A stretch of 64,000 nucleotides of DNA from Aphelenchoides besseyi (taxonomy: Eukaryota; Nematoda; Chromadorea; Rhabditida; Aphelenchoididae). Shown here piece by piece: positions 11,663 to 23,779 of the stretch. The notes under the pieces were generated by a model that worked only from the letters and a program-made list of their open reading frames with translations, did not search any database and had not been told where the DNA came from. Where the stretch lies: positions 17,608,001-17,672,000 of the forward strand of contig JAMPIQ010000002.1 in assembly GCA_024699855.1 (NCBI GenBank), in the 5' to 3' direction. Position 1 is the stretch's first letter; each line of letters starts with the position of its first letter. Position numbers and translations under genes: made by a program.

Positions 11663-14600
11663 TCACGTAAGTTGTCGACTTTGAGTCGTTAGCCTTGAGC
11701 ACTGGATCATACATACGGTGTCCTATAATTGAGGATCAGTAGTTGAATGTGTAATGTAAACGAACTTTTTTGATCTCTTCAATCGTATACGAGTTCAGAA
11801 GATCGTCGCAATTTTCGATGGTCATCGAATGACATTCGGTCTGAAAATTGCGATTAAAATTGAGTTAACTTCCCGAATTCACCCCATCAGTCGTACAGGT
11901 ACATGTAATGCACGGTGTGATACGTTTCGTTTTTCCCAAGTGAATAATTCGCTCGTCAATTAAACAGTATTCTGCAAGAAACCTAACTGCCGATGTACTT
12001 TGAACTCACTTCGATCGATCCATTCGTCTAAATCGGTATCCAACATTTCATCGCAATGGACGGGAGCGTTTCTGCAATTAACAGCTTCAAAATCAATTCT
12101 CAATTGAAACTCACGTCAAGTCATTGGGCAACAAGAAAGCATTGGGTTGGATCTTTTGTGCAAAATCACTATTTTGACAAAGCATCTTACTGAACGAACT
12201 TTTGCGTATTTCCATTAGTTGAGCTAAACAAGTGTTTACGTAAAAATAAAAACTAGCTTACAGGGTGTAAAACGAACACTTGGATCGTCATTCTCGTAGT
12301 AGAAACGATCACAACGTTTCGCTCGTTGAAATTGCTCGGCAACAATACAAGCGATCATCGGACCTACCAAAGCGCCTTAAGAAGCCGAATAAATCGTTGC
12401 ACAATAACTTCAAACCTTTCAATGGTTTCTCGGAGATTAATCCCGAAAACAAATCAATGTCGTCGACATTCGTGTATACTTTGCGAAAGGCCGCAATTGT
12501 ACTTTCGTCCATGATGTCACGAAGATCGTCAAAATCAATAGCTTTTGGTATTCCGCACATTTCTCGATAAGCGTTGTAACCCTGAACACCGTGATCTCGA
12601 CCTCGTTGCAAGTTGACGGCAATCAAATCCAAACCGGTAAATGGACCGCCGAGTTTTTGGAAGAGATGATTTCGCACCGCATTCGAAATATGTCGATCGT
12701 AGACCATTCTAAACAAAAGTAATCAGTTAATATCTTTCTTTCTAACACATACGATGGTGAACCTAAGAGTCCCATTAAAATTGATTCCATATGACCAAGA
12801 TTTGGTGAGTACATGGCTGTGGCATTGTTGAAGTTTTGTTTCAATTCGAAACCAGGGCCGTAGGTGCTCGAATTGTATTGGGAATCCATTCGCGGAAATA
12901 CGTTTCGGATCAACGTATGACCGAAACGGAAAGCCGCAACCGAAAACTCTTGACTGACCATTGCATCACATGTCGGATCATAGTCACTGTAGTAACCAAC
13001 TCGTTTTGGCATCAAGTCATATCTGTAAAACAAAGTCAAAAATCGTAAAATTGAAATACCTCGCCATTGTTTCGCAACCCAAAATAATTGGAAGCCATTC
13101 GTTGTAGATCATATGTTGCAGTTTGGCAACGTTGATACGTCGTGCTTCCTGATACAACTTTTCGTCGTCCCAAAAATTGTTTCGCTTCTGCAATTCAACG
13201 GCTATTCGATTGTGCTCGCGCATCATAATTGTGTGTATGGTTGTTAGTCCCGGCTGAATGTTCGAACGTTCGTCTCCAGCATTGAAACATTGATGTTGAG
13301 GTCGAGTGCTAATCGAAACATAGTTGAATTAAACTATTGATTCTTACCGGCAATCTCGTTCTTGTGATCCCTGCGGCAAAGCTTCACGATTAAAACCCAA
13401 ATCTGTAAAATTTAATTTTCCTTGGTTGAACAATCGTAGTGAATGAGCTTCGCATTCCGTCGATCCGTAGACATACGAAGCGTCTAAGAAGGAGGTCAGC
13501 TGGTTGAGTTGATTCCGATAACCCAAAGTCACTTGACCGAGCAACGAACGAGCGAATGGAATACATCGTGGACTTCCGTCGCTATGTCGCGGTGGGAAAT
13601 GAGGATCATCTTCGGGAATAGCTACAGGAAAACAATGAATTGAAAGTGTGTTGTAACTATCACAGCTGCTACAGTTCAAAATCTAAAAGAGTAATAAAAC
13701 AACGTATCGACTTTACTTACCGTATTACCCGGACCACGTGCCAACGGTGCATGAGTGAAATCGTGATCGAGAATCTGGCCCATCTGCATTAGCATATGAC
13801 TGAAATGAACGTCCTCAGCTTCGTTATCATTATGAAGTACAACAGAGACAGTTCGAGCCGACGGCAACGGGCGTCCATTCTTAGCGATTGTACGCGGAGT
13901 GTCGAAGCCTAAATTATCAACTTTATATCTCGTTCAACACAACAACAAACCATCTCCGTAAATCGGATCCAACAGTCGACGGAAAGGTTCGAACGCATTA
14001 CCATAAGCTGGAAACTTCAAGTTGTTGCACCATCCGGATGCCGTTCGGTACTTTGACGAGTGATCGCAAGGCATTGGTTTTGGTAAACATTCTTTATCAG
14101 CATTTGGACGACTTTCAAGATAATCGGAAATATTCCCGATGACACGACTAACATCCACTTGTGGAAGCAGTTGTTGTAAAGTGGATAAGTCGAGTTCCGT
14201 TGGCAAACGTTCATTTCGATCCAATCCAGTTCTACAAGTCTATGAATAAGAATCGGAAGTTAGCTGTAATCGAATACCCTCTTAACAGGACTTTTGTGGT
14301 CTCACGCAAAATTCCTGCTGCTTGTGCCCGATCCAACGACTCCTTCTTTGGTGCCATCAAAGCGGCATGAGCGAACACCGCCGAACTCTGATCTCGAGTC
14401 GACGATTGACCGGCTTGTCGCTTACGTTCCGCTTCTTGTAAACGTCGAAATTGCTCGGCGCCAGTACGAAGTGCTTTCTCCAATGTTTCCTGAGTGATTG
14501 GTAATCGACGTTTCGGTTCTTGATCGATCCAATGATCAAAGTCCGGTCGTGGAATAGTCGACATATTACAACGAACGGGACAATTTCTGAATCATTTTTT

Positions 14601-17302
14601 TAAACCTATGCTCCTATTCTGCTCACCCGTAGTTGTCAGGCAATAGAAAGACTTTTGGCTGAACAGCTCCCATGTTGTCCGTATTATCGCAAATCACGGC
14701 GGCCAATGATGTCTTCCGAATTTCCATTAATTGATCTTCGGTGAAGGCAGAAGGTTGAAAGAAATTCTCGTACCTACAAATAAGTGTGTTACATGGCTTC
14801 TTTATTGAACCCACCAAAATCGGTCGCCGTGTCGAACTCGTTCGAACTGATGGGACAGAATACAACCGAATGTCGGACCTAGCAAAGAGCCACGTTCCGG
14901 TTTTTCGGCTAAGCCCATCACAAACAAATCAGCATCATCGACATCCGCATAAACGTTTCGTACTTGTTCCAAGTCAACGGTATCCAAAAGCAAACCTTCC
15001 AATTCATCGAAATCCTTTGGTCGTTTCAAACCACAAGCTTCTCGCCATTCGGTGTATCCGTTCAAGCCATGATCTCGACCTTGTTGAATAATCAAAGCGG
15101 CCAAATCGATCCCATAGTTTTCGGATCCACGAAGAAAATGCTCGCGTAAACTAGAGCCCATTTGAAGATCCGGTTGTAAGATCGGTTCGCGAATTAAATG
15201 ACTAAATTCAACGGCTTTCACAAACATATTTTTAAAGTGTTATTACCGTAGAATCGACTCAATCTTATCGTGAACGTAAAGCATCGTCGGATCGTTGAAG
15301 AAGTGGCTCAGTTGCTTAGTTCCAGTGTAAAGTCCATGTTCCGAAACTTGAGTAATCGTATCGGGTAGCAACGAGAAGAAGAATAAACCCACGGCTGCAG
15401 CGTATTCGTTCAATACACTCGGATTTGTGTTCTAAAACCAAAGTCACTTTACACATCCTCAATCCATTACCATGTCGTAACCACTGTCAAATGATCGTCG
15501 TCGCAACTGCAATCCACGTCGACTCAGTTGCTCTTGACCAACAAGTAAGGGCAGAAACTCGTTGTAAGTGATGTGTTGTATTTGAGCTACAACCACTCGT
15601 CGACTTTCCTGATACAATCTCTCATCGTCCCATTGGGGATTACGTTGCTGAAGTTGGCGAGCGATTGTATTGTGTTGTCGTAACCTATAAATGAATTCAA
15701 ATTTAAAAAACATTGAGTTCTTACCAAACAGTATGGAAAGCAGCGGTACCAGGCATTAGGTTTGTGAGTGTCGATGGCGTATCGAAACATGGTCGATTTG
15801 ATGCCGTTGATGCACAACCGTTGTTACTGGAAAACTCTTTTGGTGGCAAAAGTTCACGACGTTGTAGTTGTGGTGCGTGAAGAAGTTGACCATTACGATG
15901 CGTACGAAACCGACGAGCTTGTTCAGCCGTCGATCCGTAGATGTGTGAAGCGTCTAGGAACGAAGTTGCGATGTTCGCTTGTTCACGAGTTCCCAAATTG
16001 CACCCATCGCGTGGAGCGACAAAAGAACGGCTATACGATATACATTGGCCACGTGCTAAAGTTAGCTTGAATACCAGTGGAAAAGGTCAGCTGCTCACCA
16101 ATGTAGGGTAAATCATCGGAATCGGTTATAATCGGCATGCACTCGGGATGCTCAACCGCACAACAAGGAAGTGGAATACTTTGATTGTCTGAAGCAAGCT
16201 TTTTAACACTTAATCAGTCATTCCAACCTTTGAATAAGCGAGTTGAGCCGATGTGCACAATATCCGCATATACAAATTCTGCCCAATGTGCCAGCAAACC
16301 TAAAAACAAAAGTTCAAAACCACCCAATTAACCGTTTTTTGTGTAGCAGTTCTTAATTAACAGATTCTCGTTTTATGTGCTTATAACTCACCTGTACAAT
16401 AGCGATGAAAATTGACTGCATTGCCAAAGAGGGTTCGAGAAATTTGTCGAGCACTTATCAACGGCTTTTGTGATTTTGCGGTACGTGGCTGACTGACTCC
16501 TAAAAACCAATGACCATTCCTTAGCTTCGTATTTACCATCCGAATATGCCGGTGAGATTAATCGTTGCATTGGTTCGTATTTAGCACCCCGTAACGGATT
16601 CTGAACATTGTTGCAATGCCCAGAATACGTGCGATATTTTCCAACGATACAATCGGCGATTACATTCAACGGACAAATCTTCTTGATCACGGTCTCGTTC
16701 ACGGGCATAAACGGTAGAACATTGGCCACCATGTCCGCGCTCATTCCTTGTCTATAATCTACGGTTGAATATCCAAATCGAGCAGAACGAACTGTTTGAT
16801 ACGTTCGGTGGTTGCAATCGAAACCAAAGCTGCGTACGACATGTCTTTGGCGTATCGATCCGTGGATCGCAGCTCATTCCATGCGACAGTCGAAAACAAA
16901 AAGTCGGTGCCTACAAATCGCGTAATCACAACAATTCATCGTCGAGTAAAAACCTCGAAACTCGTCGTAGGCCTTCCGCTCCGTTTCGTTGAACAATTTG
17001 TCCATTTCATTCTTCACTCGAACTGCCACAAACTGCAAACGCTCTTTGTCTAAAACATCGTTCAGTTTTCCGAACTTGTTCGTCAACAGCTCCTTTGCAT
17101 CATTCGAACTTTTCTCTTCTTCGACTTCGCCCAATTCATTTGTACATGGAACAAAACTGTGACCACATGGAAAGTTGCTACGACGATTGCGAACCGTTAC
17201 ATGAAGTCCGGAAGCTGCGCTATGATCGCTGCCGTTGGAGTCGATTTGTGCATTCCCGAATGAAGATGACAGAAAGCAAATCAACACAAAAAGCCTCGTC
17301 AT
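11663..17302 (-). CDS. double-domain secreted haem peroxidase with inactive first domain
   Basis: One 24-exon gene, phase-consistent throughout, encodes about 1,549 residues: signal peptide, propeptide, domain 1, linker, domain 2 and a Cys-rich tail (...[12 protein letters not shown]). Domain 2 is canonical: the distal motif has its His ([12 protein letters not shown]), the distal Arg/Glu pair is in MMREHNR and the proximal His is in [12 protein letters not shown]. Domain 1 keeps the fold markers ([28 protein letters not shown]) and the Arg (LRQHN). It has Ala at the distal His position ([12 protein letters not shown]), Phe at the proximal His ([14 protein letters not shown]) and Gln for the Glu that binds haem. 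The linker (exon 14586-14278) joins both domains in one frame, so these are not two genes. Peroxidases of this family crosslink tyrosines in cuticle and matrix or make hypohalous acid. Domain 1 should not bind haem and may be structural. Last-exon choices (11766-11840, 11663-11722) are less sure. Confidence 0.88.
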
Positions 17303-18184
17303 CGACTGCAAGCACAAACGTCAAGAATACGCATTAGCACGACAAAAGTTATTCATACAAATATGAAGTCTACGACCTTCTCTCTAAGATCCTTTAAAAG
17401 CCTCTAAAGTAAAAGTGAAAATGACCTCCATCAAGAGTGGGATGAGCAATTTAAGAAACCTCCGAACAACCTCAACGCGCAAGAGATTCAAATAGTGAAC
17501 GGAGAAATTACTGCGTTTAAAATGAAGTATTGAAATGGTCAACTGCAGGTCATGTAGACTGTGAGCATTGAATCGAAGCTACAAAGGAGTTGGACATCAT
17601 TGAACGAAAACAGAATGCCAACTCGAAGCCCAACGAATTTCAGTTGTAAATGGCATCAGAATCATCTGATGTCTTCAATACGAGAGTCTCGCAATTCGGG
17701 CATCATCCTCCGTTATCATCGTTCAAAAAGACGTGCCGCAATGCGAAATTTCCGGTTCTAACGCGCCGAAGCTTCCGATTATTAGAAGCGCGAAACTGGA
17801 ATGGTGCTTGACGTTTATATCCCCGACTATCAGTTCTTATCAGCACGTTGTTATTAGGCGAAGTGTTAACCAGCGTTTCCCAATCAAAACCATCAATCCT
17901 TGTGGTTGTTTGAGCTTCAAATTCTTAGGATCAATGACGTGGCATTCACGATACGATTCGATATGTTCCCGAATAAATTTCGTTGTATCGCAAGAAGCTT
18001 TAACATAAACCAAACAATCAAATCGAGACGATCGTATTTATTCGCTGAATACGTGCAACCAGCTAGGCGTTTAGCCAAAAATTTATTCGTTCTTGTGAAA
18101 TATAAAGGCAAGTTTGACAGGAGTACGAAGTCTTTAAAAACAAAACAACAAGTGATAAGTAAAATCCGTTTGGCTCCGAATGTT
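17303..18184. other. spacer between peroxidase start and G-alpha end
   Basis: This holds the peroxidase 5' flank and the G-alpha 3' UTR. A coding-like but interrupted plus-strand stretch near 17420-17640 (charged frames with internal stops, for example EATKELDIIERKQNAN in one frame) may be decayed coding sequence. No intact gene is visible. Confidence 0.35.
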
Positions 18185-19783
18185 TCAGTAGAGACCACAG
18201 CGACTAAGGTTATTTGCGATAATTACGTCCGTAACTGCATCGAAAACGAACTGAATGTTCCTCGTATCACACGCACCTGAAGTTTTTGAAACGAGAAGTT
18301 ATTTGAAATAATTAAAGCTTGCATGTTGCGTGACAGTAAATCTCTTTTTTTGTCGACCGATTTTTGGCTTCGAATTGATTTTGAATGTATGCAGATGCTT
18401 CGTGGTAATCTTGTCGACCTAAACGAAGAACTTGGCTGCTTTATTCGATCGTTGCTTACCGTTGTATTCTGGGAAGCAGACAGTGAGTGGCGACTTCTTG
18501 ATTTTCTCTTCGAACAGGTCTTTCTTGTTGAGAAAAAGAATAATCGATGTTTCAATGAACCACTTGTTATTACAAATCGAATCGAACAATCCCAACGATT
18601 CGTGCATACGATTCTAAAGATAAGTTTTGTCTAGTATACGTTTCGAAGGCTTACCATCGCTTCATCTTCGAGAAGAACCTGATCGTACTCACTCATTGCT
18701 ACACAGAAGATAATGGCCTGTAAACGAAAAGGTTGAATGTCTACTCGTACAGTCGACTTACCGTCACATCCTAAAATCAAATAGTTGCAAAATTTGCATC
18801 ATCTTCCCAATCAAATGTTCAATGTAAGTTACTCAGCATATTGAGTTCTTTGTTTTGAACATTTTTGATGCAAACTTTGCAGTTGAACTCAAACCACAAA
18901 ACATTCCTCAAAACAATGAATCCTGAAATTTGACGTTCTAATGAGTCAATGTCTTGCAACTGACCATTTCTTGCGTTCAGCTCGTTGACCACCGACGTCG
19001 AACAATTTGAAGTTGAGATTTTTGAACGTGAAATGCACTTCGACAATGCCGGTGGTCTTCACACGCGTCCTGAGAAAATCCTGTTTCGTGGGTTGATAAT
19101 TCGGTTGGCCGAGACGATCCAAATCGTCAAGGAAACTGAAATACAACTGCCATTTGACTTTTCGTTGCTCACTTACTATTTAGCAGAATCGTTGAGTTGA
19201 TACTCGTTAGAACGATTGAAACATTCTTGAACTCCCGAATCCGCCCATAACCGTTTCATTGCGTACAAAAGATCATCACTGAATGGTTCGGTATCTTCCA
19301 TTAGCGCAACAACATCCATAAAAAGTTTTGCATCGCTCTGAAAAAAGACATCCGTATTCTTCAATACTAATAGCTATGGGTTTTGCCAGACTATAAGCTT
19401 ACTTTTCGTTCTGGTTGTCCGAATGGAATCGACAAGTTACCCATGGCTCGTAGAATTGCCACCAACGACTGTACTGTGTTCGTATAGACCACCGGTTTGT
19501 ACTGTTTATAATCTTCAGCAGAGAAACCCGATTCGTGAATTATTCTAAAGATGTCGAGATTAACACATACAACGCCGTTTTTATCACTTCATTTGTTTAA
19601 CGATCGTCGATTTGCCCGACTCGCCAGCGCCAAGAAGCAGCAGTTTGATGTCTTTGGCGGCACGTTCATGATCGGTTTTTAGCTGAAAACCTTCGAACAA
19701 ATTGCAATAATCGAACGTACCTTTTCGTCGATTCGTCTCGACTTCTTGTATTGCTCGCGCGCCGTACTATGGAAACAACCCAT
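18185..19783 (-). CDS. goa-1: heterotrimeric G protein alpha subunit, Go/Gi class
   Basis: Eleven exons: 19783-19721, 19682-19588, 19544-19403, 19337-19177, 19135-18965, 18922-18907, 18770-18762, 18717-18655, 18613-18460, 18418-18323 and 18276-18185, giving 353 residues, the normal family size. Visible motifs are the P loop [14 protein letters not shown], switch [10 protein letters not shown], switch [22 protein letters not shown] (NKxD) and the C terminus NNLSRCGLY, with the Cys at -4 that pertussis toxin modifies in Gi/Go. The body matches animal Go ([20 protein letters not shown]). The start MGCFHS keeps Gly2/Cys3 for myristoylation and palmitoylation, but the N-terminal helix differs from the conserved Go sequence. 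Oddities: a 16-nt and a 9-nt microexon, an apparent GA donor (GAATGT at 18906-18901) and a GC..AG intron (18322-18277). Residues DEAM replace the usual DETT. Function: couples receptors to inhibition of transmitter release. Confidence 0.9.
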
Positions 19784-22351
19784 GATCACAAAAATTGACG
19801 TCAATCGTGGCTATTGTATTAATGTCGACCAAACCACATGTGAACATAAAGGCGATCTACAAAGCAAAAATCAATCCTGAAGCCACACGAGATCGCGACG
19901 ATCGCAAAGACGCGGAATTTACATTGCAAATCGCAGCAGGTGCCTTTAACGAAACCGATCGCCGGGTTTCTTGCGATATCGATTCTCGAACGCGCACGAG
20001 ATTTTGTGCGTCAATTGGCGTCGAAAGCAAAACGGCGCACATTACGCGGGAAAACGTTTTCGGTTCATTCGGTTTTGATTTAAAAATCGGCGTTGCGTCA
20101 AAACGTCCACAGATAAGTCAACTGTTTTCTTTGTTTTTAATTGAATAGTTAAAGTCAAGAATCCGCAGACCTGTGGACCACGTTGTCATCTTTTACGTCA
20201 TAATTCGAATTCCAACCTCAAGAATATGAATAAAAATTCACGAGTTTAACTTCTCAGAATCGTCTTTTAGTTCTTGAGGCTTGAAAGAAGATTGGCAACC
20301 GAAACACTTACAGAAAGCCCTTTAAAGTGGAAGCTACAAGATTAAGACCAAGTACTCTAAAATGACGATCTTGATGATAAGACAACTCTCTTGGATTAAA
20401 CCACTTAAGACGAAATCCTGGTCTTACGTGGTATTAGATTGAATGCGAAAGTTCAATAATCTCAACGGCATCACAGGTGGTTTTGTCGACTTTTCACACC
20501 GTTGCCTAATCGAATTCAATACGCAAAGTATATTCGGAGTTCTTTCGTCGTACGCTTTAACTGTTGGATTGTTTGCGTTGAAATTCGATTCTTCGTTTGT
20601 GGTTTCTGCATTCTAATTACAAGTTTGCTTGTCGTATCTGCAGCTTTGTTGTCTCTGTGAATCGACGGGCTTTCCAAAAGGCCTATCGAAGTTCAAATGG
20701 TCGAAAGAAGAAAAACGACAGGATCGAAGAATGAACGACCTTTTCGTTTGCTTCCAAATGATGACGCGGACAACAGTCTCAACATCGGGCAATGACACGC
20801 TCCGGCGTTCAAAACAACGAAATTTTCCAACACGTTCGGCATCTGCACGTCGATCGAGAGACGACGATTGGGTTTTGAATGCGTGAGTGCGCAAACTTCT
20901 TTATCGTGGCCGCGATCGTTTGTAAGATTTCGCGTTGTGCGTCAAACCCACTGAAGTTCATTCCACTGAAGTCGAGAGAGGTCGGACGGAAGCGGTGAGT
21001 TAAAGTCGTGATGCGAAAGTTGCGGTAGTCCCCGAACAATTTGTGTTTTGGACGCCTCTCTCTCAACAACAAAAAAGTTGGTGTGGCAAACGAACACAAA
21101 AAGAGTGCAAAAGTTTTCGTTGGAAAAACGACAAAAAGTACGACGCCACACACAGGTTCATCAAAACACTTTCCTCTGTCAGCCACACACATGCAATCGA
21201 ACAGATTGGAAAGGTGATTGGGGAAAAAGTTCGTATTTTCGGGTTAAACGTATGCGCCCCAAATTAACATTCCGTAGGATCAGTACGCAGTGTAAAATGA
21301 TGCGCACGCAAGAAGAAAGTCAACGGAGACGCAAATGATTTCATTGGAGTGGCAGAACGGTTGGTTGCCTTCTTTTTTGTTTGGTCAGTTCGCGTCTTTG
21401 GGTTCATTCCAATAATCTGAAACCCACTTGTTTCGGGAGGCCACAATCCCCGACTGCGTCTTCGGTTTTTGGCGTTTCGTTTTTCGTAAATTTTCGTCCC
21501 CTTTAGCCCCGATGGCTTCAACGGTTGCTGATTGTGACAACAAAACGCAAAAGCAGCGCTGCTCTCACGCGGCTGTTTGGTTTTGCGGAAACGTTTTTAG
21601 AGAGCTGCTCGGCGTTTTTGTCTTTACGATCAGCAAAATTCATTTGACGGCGCGTTTCCACCTTTTGACACTGTTCGTGGCGGTACGCTTTTTTGTTTGT
21701 CGTTTTTATTTTTCGCGCTTTTTCGTCTCGATGTCAGGCGTTCGAGTTCACGAATTCGAAACCTTTCCGAGAATCTACGGTGAAGAAGCTTCGAACTTCG
21801 GTGATATCTTTGCGAAGCTTCAAAGTTAAGCTTGTAATCTCTTAAGGTCTTTTCTTTCACGCATTTCCCATTGATTGTAGGCTACGATTTAAATACTGTG
21901 GGACAGGAGAATCGTTTTTGATTTGCACTCGCTTTGCCTCAACTTACGCAAAAATCAGTTTTTCGTTTTCGTTCTTACTCGCGTTGCGCAAATGCCCTAA
22001 CGCCGCATGACTGTATGACAGGAACGAAAAAGCGAAAGTGCGAGGACGAATGAGACGACGGGAAAAGGCGTAAACGGGGACGACGACAAAAAGATGAGTG
22101 CGAGCAAAGGGGTTGGACTTTGACATCGCGCAGTAGTCTCGCTAAAAAATCCGCTCGTTTCGTTTTAAAAATCGTGTTACACATACGACACTGCACAACC
22201 GCTGAGTCGTAGCTCTTACTTGTCGTAGATCAACAACAAAATCGGTCGTCCTTATCACTGTCATTTCAGTAGCCTTTTAAGTTATGTTCATTATGTTCCA
22301 CGCGCATGTTTGATTGATCAGTTTTCCCAACCACGACTTTCAGTTTGTTTG
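19784..22351. other. CpG-rich spacer between G-alpha and the FLYWCH gene
   Basis: About 2.6 kb of divergent promoter space. It is rich in CG dinucleotides and A-runs (for example around 20780-22200), which opens frames up to 133 codons on both strands. These overlap each other, lack motifs and have no splice partners, so I treat them as chance. A promoter or 5' UTR role is inference. Confidence 0.45.
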
Positions 22352-23779
22352 ATGCTGACCGCGAAACTTGAAGCCGCCACCTCGAACGGGCCGGTAGCCG
22401 AAACGTTGGCCGGAGCTGATGCTGCACTTATCGAGCAGAAAGTCGATCTCATACCCTCACAGAAACGAAGAAACGGCGGTTTCGGTTACGTTGCACTCTT
22501 GAAAGGTAGTGAAAATACTCAAACAAGAGTTATTAACACGAAATTTATAGGGTTCATTTATCACGTCGATTATCAAAGAGAAGGAACTGGCGGTGTTCGT
22601 GTGTAAGTTCACGATTCGTTTTCAAACAAATAACCTTAATGTTTAGATATTGGAAATGTACTCAACGTGGCGGATGCGGTGCGAGAATCATCACTAACAA
22701 AGATGGTCTAATTCTGAATGCTCGAAACAACTACCATACACACGAACCGTTGGAAGAGGGAAATGAGGTTTGTGTTTCAGTTGAAATGTCGACGTTTTGT
22801 TTTTAATTTCTGAGCTCATTGTTTATAATCACTTGTCGACTTAAAACATTTCATCACAAACGTGACGTTTCAGAACAAAGCCGTTCGGTCCGGTCGATCC
22901 CGCAGCTTCAACTACCAAACGAATTTGGCTCTCATTCGTGAGATTAGCAAACGCAAACAAACGATTTTTGGCTACAACGATGCCTTAACGCCCGAAGAGA
23001 ATGTACTTCATCGTGAAATCGCGTGGGAGGAAATCAAGTCGGCGTTGACGGCACAGGGACACACTAAATTCTCTGGTAAAGATTGGAAGATTCTACGTGC
23101 ACACGGGTGGCAACAAGCACGACAAACCGCTCTCTCCAAGAAGTTTATCAACTTGGTACCTGGTGCCAAACATATGCCATTAGACGAACTGGACGAAATC
23201 GTACTCGACATCGTAGGCAATGAAACGTTATGCAACACGGAAAACATTGACGATCTAAGCCAAATTGACATGACTAAAGATGTAAGTGTTTTCAACGACT
23301 TTATTTCAATTCTAATTGTATTATTTCAGGACGCTGATTCCAACACCGTTTCGACGTCACCTTCACTCTCGAACGAGCCTATTTCGGCGTTAGCGATTTT
23401 GAACAGTTTCGTTGCGGGCATAAACGACAATGCGGCTGAGAATCGAAACAGTAGAGAGTCTGTGGAATCAATTGATAACGGCCAATCCGAGTCGCCAAAA
23501 AATCCGTTCGAAGAGCTCTATCAAAATCAACAACACTCTATCGTCAATGCAGCTTCACCGCCGACTCCAACTTCTCAATCGGATATGGAGCGAGAACGAG
23601 CACGCGTTCAAATCGCACACGAACGTGCCAAATTGATTTTATTGGAGAAACAAATCGCTCAAGAACAAGAGCTGCATCAGTTAAAAATTGAAGTCGAGAA
23701 AGCCAATCTTCGTGCATCCCGTGCCAAAGCTCAATACGAAGAGAAGCGTCTACAACTTTTGCAACAGGAAAGAGTATAG
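22352..23779 (+). CDS. FLYWCH zinc-finger plus Myb/SANT-like DNA-binding protein
   Basis: Exons are 22352-22505, 22551-22602, 22647-22767, 22874-23281 and 23330-23779. The N-terminal half has a FLYWCH module: an aromatic-rich strand (GFIYHVDYQREGTGGVRV), then YWKC, GCGARI and the final pair in NYHTHEP, giving the C2H2 set Cys, Cys, His, His. After a spacer, a helical block (REIAWEEIKSALTAQG...KDWKILRAHGW) looks like the Myb/SANT-like fold of Zeste or MADF-type regulators. The C-terminal about 90 residues form a charged coiled coil (RVQIAHERAKLILLEKQIAQ onward). It should be a nuclear DNA-binding regulator. FLYWCH proteins in Caenorhabditis (FLH-1/2/3) repress embryonic microRNA genes and FLYWCH also occurs in Mod(mdg4). 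The pairing with a Zeste-like domain might reflect a domesticated transposon. The start at 22352 is the first ATG in frame after an acceptor-like TTTCAG. Confidence 0.75.

Noticed and set aside
14232..14586. Splitting the peroxidase into two genes at the linker
   Set aside because: The linker exon joins both domains in phase, there is no stop, poly(A) signal or new signal peptide between them, and the second domain has no start of its own.
19795..20148. 117-codon plus-strand frame upstream of G-alpha
   Set aside because: It begins 12 bases beyond the G-alpha start codon on the other strand, has no motif and lies in CG-rich promoter-like DNA.
20809..21829. 127- and 133-codon frames in the CpG-rich spacer
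   Set aside because: They overlap other frames on both strands, show no domain or signal peptide, and open frames are expected in CG-rich, stop-poor sequence.
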